64,000 nt of DNA from Caballeronia temeraria (lineage in GTDB: Bacteria; Pseudomonadota; Gammaproteobacteria; Burkholderiales; Burkholderiaceae): assembly GCF_001544795.2 (NCBI RefSeq), contig NZ_FCOI02000007.1, positions 124,001 to 188,000 of the forward strand, given 5' to 3'. A program made the position numbers and the translations under genes. Each line of letters starts with the position of its first letter. Position 1 is the first letter of the stretch. The notes below the pieces were generated by a model that did no database searches, was not told the DNA's origin, and was given only the letters and a program-made list of their open reading frames with translations. This document shows positions 20,534 to 30,279 of the stretch, piece after piece.

Positions 20534-21349
20534 ATGCTCGCCGCCGATCTCTTCCCGTTCGTCACCCGCGTGCGCGAACGCGCGCCGCTCGTGCACTGCC
20601 TCACGAATCTCGTCGTCACCAACTTCACCGCGAACGTGCTGCTCGCGATCGGCGCCGCGCCCGCGATGGTCGTCGCGCGAGAAGAAGTCGGCGAATTCGC
20701 GCCCGTGGCCAACGCGCTGTCGGTCAATCTCGGTACGCTCGACGTGCCGCAGAGCCGCGCGATCCGCGCCGCCGTCGATGCCGCCAACGGCGCGGGAACG
20801 CCCTGGGTGCTCGATCCGGTCGCGGTCGGCCCGCTCGCGTTTCGCACCGAATTCGCGCTCGATCTGCTCGATGCGAAACCCGCGGTGATTCGCGGCAACG
20901 CGTCGGAGATCATCAGTTTGTCGGGAGGCGCGGCGAGCGGACGCGGCGTCGACAGCACCGCCGCCACCGATGCCGCGCTCGACGCCGCGCAGGTGCTTGC
21001 GCTGAAGACGCAGGCGGTGGTCGCCGTCACGGGCGGGACCGATTACGTGACCGATGGCCGCCGCGTGATCGCGCTGTCGAACGGTTCGCCGCTGATGACG
21101 CGCGTGACGGGCGTCGGCTGCGCGCTGTCCGCGACGGTGGCGGCGTTCGTCGGCGCGGCGTCCGATCGTGACGAATTCTGGGCCGCGACCGTTGCCGCCA
21201 TCGCGTATTCGACCATCGCGGGCGAGCTCGCCGCGCGCGACGCCGCCCTGCCCGGCAGCTTCGCGGTCGCGTATCTGGACCGGCTCGCGTCGCTCGACGA
21301 CGATGCGTTCGGCAAGACGCTCGTGCAACGCGACATCGTCGCCGGCTGA
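20534..21349 (+). CDS. thiM: Hydroxyethylthiazole kinase ThiM
   Basis: ThiM phosphorylates 5-(2-hydroxyethyl)-4-methylthiazole in thiamine salvage. Its 271 residues are ribokinase-like: PLVHCLTNLVVTNFTANVLL at the N-terminus, then WVLDPVAVG, RGNASEIISLSG, and MTRVTGVGCALSATVAAFVG with the phosphoryl-transfer Gly-Cys segment. It opens a thiM-thiE-thiD run with a two-base gap to thiE. I see no thi-box/TPP riboswitch in the 37 bp upstream. Confidence 0.95.
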   Translation: MLAADLFPFVTRVRERAPLVHCLTNLVVTNFTANVLLAIGAAPAMVVAREEVGEFAPVANALSVNLGTLDVPQSRAIRAAVDAANGAGTPWVLDPVAVGPLAFRTEFALDLLDAKPAVIRGNASEIISLSGGAASGRGVDSTAATDAALDAAQVLALKTQAVVAVTGGTDYVTDGRRVIALSNGSPLMTRVTGVGCALSATVAAFVGAASDRDEFWAATVAAIAYSTIAGELAARDAALPGSFAVAYLDRLASLDDDAFGKTLVQRDIVAG

Positions 21350-21351
21350 TC

Positions 21352-21999
21352 ATGCGTGCTTCGTTCGATCTCTCGCTCTATCTCGTCCTCGATCCGGTGC
21401 AGTGCGGCGGCCACGACGCGGCGGTTCGCGTCGCGCGCGCGGCGCTCGAAGGCGGCGTGACTATCGTGCAATTGCGCGCGCCCGAGTGGCACAAGCGCGC
21501 GTGGCTCGATCTCGCGCGCGAATTGCTGCCGATCACGCGCGCGCACGGCGTGCCGTTCATCGTCAACGATCATGTCGATGTCGCGCTGGCCGTGGGCGCG
21601 GACGGCGTGCATATCGGCCAGCGCGATCTGCCCGCCGATGTCGCGCGGCAACTGCTCGGGCCGGATGCGCTGATCGGGCTGTCGGTATCGAATCCCGATG
21701 AAACCGCCGGTGCGGAGACACTCGCGGGCGTCATCGACTATCTTGGCGCGGGGCCGGTGTACGCTACGCCGACCAAGACCGATGCCTCCCCGCCGTGCGG
21801 CATCGACGGTCTCGCTGAAATCTGCGCCGCTGCCCGCCTGCCGACGGTCGCGATCGGCGGCATCCAGGCGCACAACGCCGCCGACGTCATGCGCGGCAAA
21901 CCCGCCGGTCTCGCCGTCGTGTCCGCGATCTGCAAGGCGGCCGATCCGCGCGAGGCGGCCTCGGCGCTTGCCGCGACCATCGCCCAGTCACGCATCTAA
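21352..21999 (+). CDS. thiE: Thiamine-phosphate synthase ThiE
   Basis: ThiE joins HMP-pyrophosphate and thiazole phosphate to make thiamine monophosphate. The 215-residue TIM barrel shows GGVTIVQLRAPEW (usual family motif QLR-K, with Ala-Pro in this copy), PFIVNDHVDVALAVGADGVH, HIGQRDLP, GLSVSNPDE, YLGAGPVYATPTK and VAIGGI. It starts two bases after thiM and ends four bases before thiD, consistent with translational coupling. Confidence 0.94.
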   Translation: MRASFDLSLYLVLDPVQCGGHDAAVRVARAALEGGVTIVQLRAPEWHKRAWLDLARELLPITRAHGVPFIVNDHVDVALAVGADGVHIGQRDLPADVARQLLGPDALIGLSVSNPDETAGAETLAGVIDYLGAGPVYATPTKTDASPPCGIDGLAEICAAARLPTVAIGGIQAHNAADVMRGKPAGLAVVSAICKAADPREAASALAATIAQSRI

Positions 22000-22003
22000 G
22001 CTC

Positions 22004-22816
22004 ATGGCAACCACGAAACCCATTCCCAACGTCCTCACGATCGCCGGCTCCGACTCGGGCGGCGGCGCGGGCATTCAGGCCGACCTGAAAGCGTTTTCGG
22101 CGCTCGGCGCGTACGGCGCGAGCGTCATCACGGCGCTCACTGCGCAGAACACGCGCGGCGTGACGGCGGTTCACGCGCCGGAGCCCGCGTTCATCACGGC
22201 GCAGCTCGACGCCGTGTTCGACGATATTCGTATCGATGCCGTGAAGATCGGCATGCTGGCGAACGCGGGCATCGTGCGCGCGGTCGCCGACGCGCTCGGG
22301 CGTTATCGGCCGCAGCATGTCGTGCTCGACACCGTGATGATCTCGAAGAGTCATCACGCCTTGCTCGCGCCGGAAGCGGTCGCCGCGCTGCGCGACGAAC
22401 TGCTGCCGCTCGCGACGCTCGTCACGCCGAACCTGCCGGAAGCGGCGGCGCTGCTCGGCACCGAAAGCGCTGCCGACGAAGACGCGATGGTCCGCCAGGG
22501 CGAAGCATTGCGCGCGCTCGGTGCGCAAGCGGTGCTGATGAAAGGCGGCCATCTCGCCTCGAACGACAGTCCGGACTGGCTCATCGAAGCAGGCGGCGCG
22601 CTCCGGCTCGGCGGCGCGCGCGTGCCGCTCAAGAACACGCACGGCACGGGCTGCACGCTGTCGTCGGCGATCGCGGCGCTGATTCCGCAAACCGGCGATC
22701 TCGCGAGCGCCACCGCCGAAGCGAAGCGCTATCTCACCGGCGCGATCGAAGCGAGCGTGCGGCTCGAAGTCGGCCACGGCGTCGGGCCGGTGCATCATTT
22801 CTATCGCTGGTGGTGA
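22004..22816 (+). CDS. thiD: Hydroxymethylpyrimidine (phosphate) kinase ThiD
   Basis: ThiD phosphorylates HMP and HMP-P to HMP-PP. The 270-residue protein has the ribokinase-family signatures VLTIAGSDSGGGAGIQADLK near the N-terminus, DAVKIGMLANAGIV, VVLDTVMISKS, TLVTPNLPEA, and NTHGTGCTLSSAIAA with the catalytic Gly-Cys segment. The ATG at 22004 is four bases after the thiE stop. Its TGA directly abuts the TGA of the convergent DUF1853 gene, leaving no intergenic base. Confidence 0.95.
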   Translation: MATTKPIPNVLTIAGSDSGGGAGIQADLKAFSALGAYGASVITALTAQNTRGVTAVHAPEPAFITAQLDAVFDDIRIDAVKIGMLANAGIVRAVADALGRYRPQHVVLDTVMISKSHHALLAPEAVAALRDELLPLATLVTPNLPEAAALLGTESAADEDAMVRQGEALRALGAQAVLMKGGHLASNDSPDWLIEAGGALRLGGARVPLKNTHGTGCTLSSAIAALIPQTGDLASATAEAKRYLTGAIEASVRLEVGHGVGPVHHFYRWW

Positions 22817-23794
22817 TCAGTCCGCCGATGCGGCGAACTCGCGCGCCCGCGCGGGCCAGTCGTCCGGCACGATGAAACCGCGCGATTCCTCGATCCATTG
22901 CCCCGCTTCGTCGCGCATGTAAGCGGCGATCATCGTCGGGGCGATCGTGGCTTCGAGACGCGAGCGGATCGCATCCGATTCGGCGATCAGCGTGCCGGCG
23001 GCGCTTGCATCGAGGCGTCGCGACGCGAGCCACGCCATGCGCGGCTGCACGACCCACGCGCGTTCATCGCCGGATGCATGCGCGCGCGCCTCGCGCCATT
23101 CCGATGCCGTCAGCCACCATCCGCGCAGATGATGCGCGCCGATTTCCGGCGCGGGCACGACCGCGTCGCCGTCGAGTCCGTGATAGAAAAGCCTGCCCTT
23201 GATGAAAAGCTGCGCCTGCCACGGCCCGTCGAAACCGAGCAACGCGAACTCGGCGCGCCCGGTCAGCGCCAGTTGATGCGTCATGAGCCGCTCGTGCTTG
23301 ATATCGAAGCGATCCTGCAGATTCGGCCCGACATAGTTCGACAGACGCGCCGTGCGCGCGGCATCGTCATCGCCGATATGGAGATAGAACTTCACCGCCA
23401 GCTCCCAGTGGAGCCGCGCGCCATCGGCCGATTCGAGCAGAAAGTCGCATTCGCCGATGGTCCGCCGCTGCCGCCGCAACGGCACGTTCGCCGCGATGAG
23501 GCGCGCCGCCGGTCCGTGCGCGAGGAAAAAGCGGATGAGGCTCTCGGCGTAAATGCCGAGGCGAGTGAATTTGGGATCGCGCGCGTGATCGTGAAGCGGC
23601 TGCGGCGCGGCGTCGAGCGCCTTGAGCCACGCGAGCGTCGCGTCGCGCTCTTCCTTCGACGCGAACGGATGCGCGAGCGCGGCGTCCCCTTCGCGCAGCA
23701 GATCGGGCGCGAAGAGCAGCCAGGCGAGATCGCGAACCGTGACGTCGTCGAAACCATCGACGAGGTGCGTGAGCGCGCTCGCCTGGGCCGTCAT
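22817..23794 (-). CDS. DUF1853 family protein
   Basis: This 325-residue protein matches what I know of DUF1853, a family of unknown biochemical role. Conserved-looking elements are VRDLAWLLFAPDLL, RLGIYAESLIRFFL, TIGECDFLLES and HWELAVKFYLH. The ECDFLL...WELAVKFY arrangement resembles the acidic/lysine core of PD-(D/E)XK nuclease folds, which is my inference. The ATG overlaps the uracil-DNA glycosylase stop by one base (TGATG), so it is the last gene of tsaB-rimI-udg-DUF1853. It ends flush against convergent thiD. Confidence 0.82.
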   Translation of the reverse strand: MTAQASALTHLVDGFDDVTVRDLAWLLFAPDLLREGDAALAHPFASKEERDATLAWLKALDAAPQPLHDHARDPKFTRLGIYAESLIRFFLAHGPAARLIAANVPLRRQRRTIGECDFLLESADGARLHWELAVKFYLHIGDDDAARTARLSNYVGPNLQDRFDIKHERLMTHQLALTGRAEFALLGFDGPWQAQLFIKGRLFYHGLDGDAVVPAPEIGAHHLRGWWLTASEWREARAHASGDERAWVVQPRMAWLASRRLDASAAGTLIAESDAIRSRLEATIAPTMIAAYMRDEAGQWIEESRGFIVPDDWPARAREFAASAD

Positions 23795-24717
23795 CAGACG
23801 CCGCCCTTCTCTGCTCCTTGCTCGACGCCGAGCGCGGCGAGCGCCTCGCGATACGTATTGCGCGCGAGACAGAGATCCGCCCACGCCTTCGACTTGTCCT
23901 GCAAGCTGCGCAACAGATAAGCCGGGTGATACGTGACGATCACCGGCACGCCGCGATACTCGTGCACGCGCCCGCGCATCGACGCGATGCTGGCCTCGTT
24001 CTTGAGCAGGCTTTGCGCGGCGAAGCGGCCCATCGCGACGATGACCTTTGGCTTCACGAGCTCGACCTGCCGTTGCAGATACGGCTCGCAGCGCGCGACT
24101 TCATCGAGTTCGGGATTGCGGTTGCCGGGCGGGCGGCACTTGATCACGTTCGCGATATAGACGTTCGACTGCCGCGACAGCGTGAGCGCGCGCAGCATGT
24201 TGTCGAGCAGCTTGCCCGCCTGGCCGACAAACGGCTCGCCCTGCTTGTCCTCGTTCTCGCCCGGCGCTTCGCCGATCAGCATCCAGTCCGCTTCGCGATC
24301 GCCGACGCCGAAGACCGTGTTCGTGCGGCGTTCGCACAGGCGGCATTGCTCGCAGTTCGCGACGCGCCCGGCGAGTGCGTCCCAGTCGAGCGTGTGGACG
24401 TCGCTCGGCGCTTCGGCGATGACGGGTTCGACGTGGATGGGCGCGTCGTCGGTCCAGGGGAGATCGTCGTAGGCGTCGAGGGGTGGCACGTCGGAATCGG
24501 GCTGAACGGGCTTCGGCTCCTGCCGGATTTCGACGGACGCGGGCGCTTCCACCGCCTGTGCATCGGGTGTCGGCTCTTGCCGCACGGCTTCCATCACCGG
24601 TGCGACGGGCGGGCTTTCTTCCTCGATCGCCGGCACGGTCGACACGGGCGCAAGACCGCGCCGGACCCACACCGGACCGATGCCCAACTCCTCGATCAAC
24701 ATTTCATCGAGCGCCAT
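23794..24717 (-). CDS. Uracil-DNA glycosylase, family 4 (iron-sulfur type)
   Basis: This enzyme excises uracil from DNA. The 307-residue protein has an acidic, Pro/Glu/Val-rich N-terminal region of about 120 residues of unknown role. The glycosylase domain follows: [16 protein letters not shown] with iron-sulfur Cys ligands, [19 protein letters not shown] (the family 4 GEAPG...G-PFVG motif), [16 protein letters not shown] and YHPAYLLRS. The ATG at 24717 lies inside the 3' end of rimI (14-base overlap), and the stop overlaps the next start. The N-terminal extension is longer than in many family 4 enzymes. Confidence 0.92.
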   Translation of the reverse strand: MALDEMLIEELGIGPVWVRRGLAPVSTVPAIEEESPPVAPVMEAVRQEPTPDAQAVEAPASVEIRQEPKPVQPDSDVPPLDAYDDLPWTDDAPIHVEPVIAEAPSDVHTLDWDALAGRVANCEQCRLCERRTNTVFGVGDREADWMLIGEAPGENEDKQGEPFVGQAGKLLDNMLRALTLSRQSNVYIANVIKCRPPGNRNPELDEVARCEPYLQRQVELVKPKVIVAMGRFAAQSLLKNEASIASMRGRVHEYRGVPVIVTYHPAYLLRSLQDKSKAWADLCLARNTYREALAALGVEQGAEKGGV

Positions 24718-25198
24718 GCGCACTCTCCTCCGTGAACGACAGACGCATGACGATTGCGTCCTCGCGCGAGCGATGCCGCGCGGGGTAATAGTTCTTGCGG
24801 CGCCCAATGGCGGCGAAGCCGAACCGCTCGTAAAGCTGGATCGCGCGCGGATTGGACGGCCGCACTTCGAGCAGCACGCCATCGAGCTTTTCCGCGCGCG
24901 TGATGCGCACGGCTTCGCGCAACAGTGTGAGACCCGCGCCCGCGCCCTGGGCCGCCGGCGCGACGCACAGGTTGAGCAAATGCATTTCGTCGACGACGGG
25001 CATCAGCACGCAATAGCCGATCAGCGTGCCGGTCACATGGCGCAGGCACACGCCGAAATAGCCATTGCGCAGCGAATCCTGGAAATTGCCGCGGCTCCAC
25101 GGGAACTCGTAGGCAAGCTTTTCGACCGCGGCGACTTCGTCGAGATCCGCTTCGGTCATCGGCGTGAGATACCGATCAGCCAGCAGCACGCCGCTCAC
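24704..25198 (-). CDS. rimI: Ribosomal-protein-alanine N-acetyltransferase RimI
   Basis: RimI acetylates the N-terminal alanine of ribosomal protein S18. Its 164 residues form a GNAT fold: YLTPMTEADLDEVAAVEKLA, PWSRGNFQDSL, LLNLCVAPAAQGAGAGLTLL with the acetyl-CoA-binding Q-x-x-G-x-G/A loop, and VRPSNPRAIQLYERFGF. The start is a GTG at 25198 overlapping the tsaB stop (GTGA). The same frame stays open far upstream through tsaB, but that is a shadow. Confidence 0.93.
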   Translation of the reverse strand: MSGVLLADRYLTPMTEADLDEVAAVEKLAYEFPWSRGNFQDSLRNGYFGVCLRHVTGTLIGYCVLMPVVDEMHLLNLCVAPAAQGAGAGLTLLREAVRITRAEKLDGVLLEVRPSNPRAIQLYERFGFAAIGRRKNYYPARHRSREDAIVMRLSFTEESAHGAR

Positions 25199-25995
25199 CG
25201 AAGCGCCTCCTCGCGGGCTTGCATGCGCTCGGCCGTGGTCTGGGCGACCTTGTCTCGCACATACTCCGGCGCGGCGAGTTCGGGCGCGATCGTGCGGCCC
25301 GCGCGCCATTCGTGCAAGCCGATGAGCGCAACCGGCAGCGCATGCGGCAACGCTTCGCGATCGACATGCGCCGCGGCCGCGAGCGCCGGCAGACGGTCGC
25401 CGAACGCGGCGGCGGCGTTGCCGGCGAGCGTGAACGGCACGTCCGGCAAGGGCAGCGCGCCGGGCGCATCGAGCGCGGCCGGATGCAGCGTGCGCCATTC
25501 GCCGGTGGCGGCATCGAATTCGAAGTCGGCCCAGTAGACCTCGTCCATCCGGGCATCGAGCGCGGCGAGCACGCGCGGCGGCATCGACGGATCGTTCAGA
25601 CGCGCGCCCTGCGCGCATGCGAGCAGCGTGCTCACGGGCACGACCGGCACGCCCAGGCCGAACGCCAGCCCTTGCGCGACGCCTGTTGCCGTGCGCAAGC
25701 CCGTGAACGAGCCGGGGCCGGCGCCGAACGCGATTCCCGAGCAATCGGCGAGCGCGAGACCGGCGTCGGCGAAAAGTTCGCGCACGGCGGGCAAAAGACG
25801 CGTGCTGGAAACGGCGCCGGTCGCCTCGTGGCGGAACCAGACGCGCGTGTCGCCGCTCGCGTATTGCGGCGCGGCGGCGTTCGAATCGGCGGCGGATGGG
25901 GATGCGGATGCGGATGCGGCGGTATCGGCGAGCAGCAGCGCGACGGAGCAAAACTCTGTCGAGGTGTCGAGGGCGAGCAAAACGGTGCGTGTCAT
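25195..25995 (-). CDS. tsaB: tRNA t6A threonylcarbamoyl biosynthesis protein TsaB
   Basis: TsaB is the non-catalytic partner of TsaD and TsaE in making t6A37 on ANN-decoding tRNAs. The 266-residue actin-like protein begins MTRTVLLALDTSTEFCSVAL. It carries FGAGPGSFTGLRTATGVAQG, the hallmark segment. Residues about 33-42 are a low-complexity Ala/Ser tract encoded by a short GGATGC-type repeat. The first gene of the operon, it overlaps rimI by four bases and is divergent from the acyl-CoA-binding protein gene. Confidence 0.93.
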   Translation of the reverse strand: MTRTVLLALDTSTEFCSVALLLADTAASASASPSAADSNAAAPQYASGDTRVWFRHEATGAVSSTRLLPAVRELFADAGLALADCSGIAFGAGPGSFTGLRTATGVAQGLAFGLGVPVVPVSTLLACAQGARLNDPSMPPRVLAALDARMDEVYWADFEFDAATGEWRTLHPAALDAPGALPLPDVPFTLAGNAAAAFGDRLPALAAAAHVDREALPHALPVALIGLHEWRAGRTIAPELAAPEYVRDKVAQTTAERMQAREEALR

Positions 25996-26173
25996 AGCCG
26001 GTATTGTAATGCGGGACATGCGCCGGATTCGCGTCATCGACGAGACACGATCGCTCGAGTTCACGCGCGCAAAGCGTCTCGAAGACGTCCTCGGTTGGAG
26101 GAAAGCCTCGACAGGCCGGGCGCGCCGCGCTTGCTAAGATCGTCCGGTCCATCTCGATACCAACGGAGAACGC

Positions 26174-26443
26174 ATGACCGACATCGACCAGCAGTTCGCC
26201 CAGGCCCAGTCCGACGTGACCGAGTTGCCCGAGCGCCCCGGCAATCTCACGCTCCTGCGCCTATATGCGCTTTTCAAGCAGGCGAGCATCGGCGACGTGC
26301 AAGGCGACAAGCCGGGCTTCACGGACATCGCCGGAAAGTACAAATACGAAGCGTGGGCCGCGCTGCAAGGCACGCCCGCCGACGACGCGAAAGCGCGCTA
26401 TGTCGAGCTCGTCGACTCGCTCAAGCGGGGCGAAGCGGCCTGA
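26174..26443 (+). CDS. Acyl-CoA-binding protein
   Basis: An 89-residue four-helix ACBP that binds medium- and long-chain acyl-CoA in the cytosol. The family core is visible: LRLYALFKQASIGDVQG, then KYKYEAWAALQG, which includes the conserved Tyr, Lys and Trp that contact the CoA and acyl chain, and KARYVELVDSLKR. It is a complete single-domain protein of normal length. It is transcribed alone and is followed by a 468-bp non-coding stretch before rhlE. Confidence 0.93.
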   Translation: MTDIDQQFAQAQSDVTELPERPGNLTLLRLYALFKQASIGDVQGDKPGFTDIAGKYKYEAWAALQGTPADDAKARYVELVDSLKRGEAA

Positions 26444-26911
26444 GGCCTTCATGTGAACCGGAGCGCGCCATCCGATGCCCGAAGATAGCGCGCTCACGCG
26501 CCAAAATGTGGCGCAGTGCAGCAAACTCAGATATACTAGCGGCTAGCGCTCGATTGCGGGTCGCATGCCAGTGGTCAAAACCCGGCAAGCCTCGCGCAGC
26601 AAGGCGCTTCGTAGCGTTTCGCCCCAATCCAGTTTAGAAACTGTCCCCTCCCTGCTAGGCCGTTGCGCGGTTGTTATGTGCGCAGTATGTTCCGCGGCCC
26701 GTCATGCATCAGGCTGACGTCAGCGCCCCGTCGTTCTTTTTGGAACGTCGAGCCTGCCGAATCCGATACAGCTTCTAACAAAGATACTCGCCGCCGTTCG
26801 CGCGAGTAGCCTACGTTTTTCGATTTGCTCGCTGTTTCTTCGCTCGCTGAATCCAACGACCTGGGTATGCCGATTGGCGCCGACGCCTTATTCCTCGTTT
26901 CAAGGATCGAC
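26444..26911 (+). promoter_or_regulatory. Non-coding region and likely long leader of rhlE
   Basis: 468 bp hold no convincing gene. A TATACT at 26532-26537, within CTCAGATATACTAG, is a plausible -10. If used, the rhlE transcript would have an untranslated leader of about 370 nt. Small stems such as CGTTC/GAACG near 26730 are present. AAGGA at 26902-26906 is the rhlE ribosome-binding site. Confidence 0.4.
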
Positions 26912-28558
26912 ATGACTTCGAGCTTCACCGCTACCCCGTTGGACAACCTCGCAGCAAACATCGGCATCACCCCCACGGCCGACACCCCGGCCATCGACGC
27001 ACCCGCCGACAAGCCCGCCGGCCCCACTTTCGAATCGCTCGGCCTTTGCGCCGAAATCGTGTCCGCGCTGACCGCCGCGGGCTATCAGTCGCCCACGCCC
27101 GTGCAGCAGCGCGCCATTCCGGCTGCGCTCGCCGGCCGCGACCTGCTCGTCTCCAGCCCGACCGGTTCGGGCAAGACGGCGGCGTTCATGCTGCCCGCCA
27201 TCGAGAAATTCTCGCAACTGCAGAAGCTGGAAGCGCAACAGCCGCGCGCGCCGCGTGATGCGAACGCGCAGCGTGGCCGCCGTCCGCAGCCGATCGCCCG
27301 TCCGAAGCTGCTCGTGCTCACGCCGACGCGCGAACTCGCGATGCAGGTTTCCACCGCCGCGACCACGTACGGCAAGCACCTGCGCCGTCTGCGCACCGTC
27401 AGCATTCTCGGCGGCGTCGCGTACGGTCAGCAGTTGATGCTTCTCGCGAAGAACCCCGAAATCCTCGTCGCGACGCCGGGCCGTCTGATCGACCATCTGG
27501 AACGCGGCCGCATCGATCTGTCGGAACTGGACATGCTCGTGCTCGACGAAGCCGACCGCATGCTCGACATGGGCTTCATCGAAGACATCGAGAAGATCGT
27601 CGACGCAACGCCCTCCTCGCGCCAGACGCTGCTCTTCTCCGCGACCATCGACGGCAAGATCACGTCGCTGACCGGCCGCCTGCTCAAGGACCCGGAGCGC
27701 ATCGAGATCGTGCAGAAGCTCGAAGCGAAGAGCAACATCGCGCAGACCGTGCATTACGTGGATGACCGCGATCACAAGGATCGTCTGCTCGACCATCTGC
27801 TGCGCGTCGACGGACTCGATCAGGCGATCGTTTTCACGGCGACGAAGAGCGACGCCGATCTCATCGCCAACCGTCTCGCCGACGCGGGCTTCGAGTCCGC
27901 CGCGCTGCACGGCGATCTGCCGCAAGGCGCGCGTAACCGCACGATCCGCGCATTGCGCGAGCGCCGTGTGCGCGTGCTGGTCGCGACCGACGTCGCCGCG
28001 CGCGGCATCGACATTCCGGGCATCACGCACGTCTTCAACTATGACCTGCCGAAGTTCGCGGAAGACTACGTGCACCGTATCGGCCGTACCGGCCGTGCAG
28101 GCCGCAGCGGCACGGCGGTGAGCCTCGTGCATTACGCCGAAATGGGCGCGCTGAAGCGCATCGAGCGTTTCGTGCGTGCGCCGCTGCCGGTGAACGTCGT
28201 CGCGGGCTTCGAGCCGCGCAAGGCGCCGCCCAAGGGCGGTTTCGGCGGCGGCCGTGGCCGTCCGGGCGGCGGTAACGGCGGTGGCCGTCGCTTCGGCGGC
28301 AATGGCGGCGGCAGCAGCAGCGGTCGCAGCTTCGGTCCGGGCAATGCCAGCGGCTACGGCAACAAGTCGAACGCAGGTGCGCGCGAAGGCGGCTTCGGCG
28401 GCGGCGGCTATCGCGGTGGTAACAGCGACGGCGGCTATCGCGGTGGCAACAGCGATGGCGGCTATCGTGGCGGCAACCGCGAAGGCGGTTACGGCTCGCG
28501 CGACGGCTATAGCGCACGCCGCAACGACGGTCCGCGCGCCCCGCGCCGCGGCAGTTAA
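26912..28558 (+). CDS. rhlE: DEAD-box ATP-dependent RNA helicase, RhlE type
   Basis: This RNA helicase remodels structured RNA in ribosome assembly and RNA decay. The 548-residue protein shows the motifs in order: Q motif TFESLGL...YQSPTPVQQRAIP, I SPTGSGKTAAF, Ia PTRELAMQV, Ib TPGRLIDHL, II DEADRMLDM, III SATI, V ATDVAARGIDI, VI HRIGRTGRAG. About 110 C-terminal residues are Gly/Arg/Asn-rich with GGYRGGNSD repeats, an RNA-binding tail. The ATG at 26912 has AAGGA upstream; an earlier in-frame ATG lacks one. A strong terminator follows. Confidence 0.95.
   Translation: MTSSFTATPLDNLAANIGITPTADTPAIDAPADKPAGPTFESLGLCAEIVSALTAAGYQSPTPVQQRAIPAALAGRDLLVSSPTGSGKTAAFMLPAIEKFSQLQKLEAQQPRAPRDANAQRGRRPQPIARPKLLVLTPTRELAMQVSTAATTYGKHLRRLRTVSILGGVAYGQQLMLLAKNPEILVATPGRLIDHLERGRIDLSELDMLVLDEADRMLDMGFIEDIEKIVDATPSSRQTLLFSATIDGKITSLTGRLLKDPERIEIVQKLEAKSNIAQTVHYVDDRDHKDRLLDHLLRVDGLDQAIVFTATKSDADLIANRLADAGFESAALHGDLPQGARNRTIRALRERRVRVLVATDVAARGIDIPGITHVFNYDLPKFAEDYVHRIGRTGRAGRSGTAVSLVHYAEMGALKRIERFVRAPLPVNVVAGFEPRKAPPKGGFGGGRGRPGGGNGGGRRFGGNGGGSSSGRSFGPGNASGYGNKSNAGAREGGFGGGGYRGGNSDGGYRGGNSDGGYRGGNREGGYGSRDGYSARRNDGPRAPRRGS
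28403..28483 (+). repeat. 27-bp coding minisatellite, three tandem copies, in rhlE
   Basis: Three units (28403-28429, 28430-28456, 28457-28483) each encode GGYRGGNSD or the variant GGYRGGNRE. They differ mainly at third codon positions. Copy number is likely to vary between strains and would change the RGG-like tail length without a frameshift. Confidence 0.85.
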
Positions 28559-28604
28559 GCAGCCTGCACGAAGCGGTTCAACGCCGCTTCGCTGTCACAG
28601 AAAG

Positions 28605-28635
28605 AAAACCGATGCCTCGCGCATCGGTTTTTTTT
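28605..28635 (+). terminator. Rho-independent terminator of rhlE
   Basis: Perfect 11-bp stem (28605-28615 with 28621-28631), loop CTCGC, and an eight-T run at 28628-28635, 47 bp after the rhlE stop. Confidence 0.92.
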
Positions 28636-28670
28636 CGTCCCGACTCCATATTTCACGATGCGCAATGGCC

Positions 28671-28685
28671 TTTTGCGTCGCAAAA
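28671..28685. promoter_or_regulatory. Candidate operator upstream of aceA (TTTTGCG-T-CGCAAAA)
   Basis: A perfect 7-bp inverted repeat with a single central base lies 240 bp upstream of aceA. TTTGCG/CGCAAA half-sites resemble those of acetate/propionate-type regulators of the RamB/ScfR kind, but the assignment is only inference. Confidence 0.45.
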
Positions 28686-28836
28686 GCGGTGCTGCGCCGC
28701 ACAAAGTCTCCTGTTGCAACATGGAAAAAGGCATTCCACATTACGATACTCAACCCCTATCTCATTGAATTCACGCGATAAAAATAATCGCGAAATCTTG
28801 CCCGAAGGGCTGTTTCGCGAATCCGCCTTTCCCTAG

Positions 28837-28852
28837 ACTCTTATATAAGAGT
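28837..28852. promoter_or_regulatory. Perfect 16-bp palindrome ACTCTTATATAAGAGT before aceA
   Basis: The palindrome is centred about 80 bp upstream of the aceA start in an otherwise GC-rich region. It contains TATATAAG, which could also provide a -10. The position fits an operator overlapping the aceA promoter. The binding protein is unknown. Confidence 0.55.
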
Positions 28853-28925
28853 TGCGCAAAAGCAGACCACCGAATGCGGCGCATCGGAGCTCAAGCCGTT
28901 CAGACCACATCTCAGGGAGAAGCCT

Positions 28926-30233
<1,308 letters not shown>

Positions 30234-30279
30234 TACCGCTTTAGCGCAGGTGAATCAGGGAGCGTGGTGAAAAGAAGCG

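Noticed and set aside
24704-26152. A 482-codon frame making rimI look fused to an N-terminal domain
   Set aside because: The upstream part is an Arg-rich shadow of tsaB in another frame; the GTGA overlap gives a normal RimI start.
28403-28483. Tandem repeats considered as a CRISPR array
   Set aside because: Units are contiguous without spacers and in frame within rhlE, coding for a Gly/Arg tail.
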